A DNA stretch of 64,000 nucleotides from CAYSFW01 sp964620675. GTDB lineage: Bacteria > Pseudomonadota > Gammaproteobacteria > UWMA-0217. Under the pieces are notes generated by a model, which made no database searches, was not told the DNA's origin, and saw only the letters and a list, made by a program, of their open reading frames with translations. Every line of letters starts with the position of its first letter. Position 1 is the stretch's first letter. The DNA lies in the NCBI GenBank assembly GCA_964620675.1, contig CAZUJU010000011.1, positions 10,770 through 74,769 of the forward strand, in the 5' to 3' direction. Positions 63,975-64,000 of this stretch are shown piece after piece. Both the position numbers and the translations under genes were made by a program.

Positions 63975-64000
63975 AGCAGTGGACTTGACTCGTTGGGCCT

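Noticed and set aside
1..64000. CRISPR array, tRNA and rRNA genes, or integrase-bearing island.
   Set aside because: No regularly spaced repeats, cloverleaf sequences, rRNA segments, integrase or complete transposase gene could be recognised on reading the window.

Overview
The window looks like the chromosome of a high-GC gammaproteobacterium. The strongest evidence is a core block on the minus strand in the order holA, proA, nadD, rsfS, rlmH, maf, rng, yhdP, nitrilase, tldD, with yjgA (plus) and pmbA next to it, which is close to the Pseudomonas-type arrangement. A TusE/DsrC-type sulfur relay protein, a rhodanese/metallo-beta-lactamase protein and the general gene style suggest a Chromatiales-like or related lineage; that finer placement is an inference. 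No rRNA, tRNA, CRISPR array or prophage was recognised.

Layout. 1-2.1 kb: AmmeMemoRadiSam genes (A partial, B, radical SAM). 2.3-4.6 kb: a secreted protein and a FIST-GGDEF diguanylate cyclase. 4.7-9.3 kb: an accessory export-like locus with a broken C39-type peptidase, two small low-GC membrane proteins, an exported Gly/Ala-rich protein, a broken outer-membrane beta-barrel, a DUF4160/DUF2442 pair and a tiny exported Cys peptide. 9.7-13.6 kb: a WYL regulator, a CDGSH protein and an extra TldD/TldE pair. 14.2-16.5 kb: a response regulator beside a decayed kinase and a patchwork of VOC and Uma2 fragments. 16.9-25.8 kb: a metal (probably zinc) homeostasis block with Zur, two G3E GTPases, DUF1826, a His-rich DUF2796 protein, an ABC transporter, a DUF3299 lipoprotein and a rhodanese-MBL protein. 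25.9-31.6 kb: DUF2325, HemP, a Lon-like protease and a host-attachment-type protein. 31.7-37.4 kb: a hybrid sensor kinase and a Kef-type antiporter, both interrupted. 37.6-44.1 kb: repeats, a GAF remnant, an orphan Hcp, a sterol desaturase-type protein, an ArsR-rhodanese regulator, a BNR-type exported protein, a thioredoxin, DUF3050 and TusE. 44.2-58.9 kb: the core block. 58.9-61.1 kb: a roadblock, small GTPase and receiver-like module. 61.8-63.7 kb: mlaA and argG.

Two features cut across the window. First, five copies of a 140-190 bp palindromic element lie in intergenic sites, all in the same orientation; two of them supply the stop codon of a metal-homeostasis gene. Second, at least five otherwise well-conserved genes are interrupted by in-frame stops or frameshifts, so the accessory regions are either decaying or contain assembly errors.

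The most promising candidate for something undescribed is the 4.7-9.3 kb locus. Two exported small proteins there share a double-glycine-leader-like motif (L-S/D-E-Q-E/S-M/L, then four residues, then G-A/C) placed after a Sec signal, close to a periplasmic C39-like peptidase and an outer-membrane barrel.
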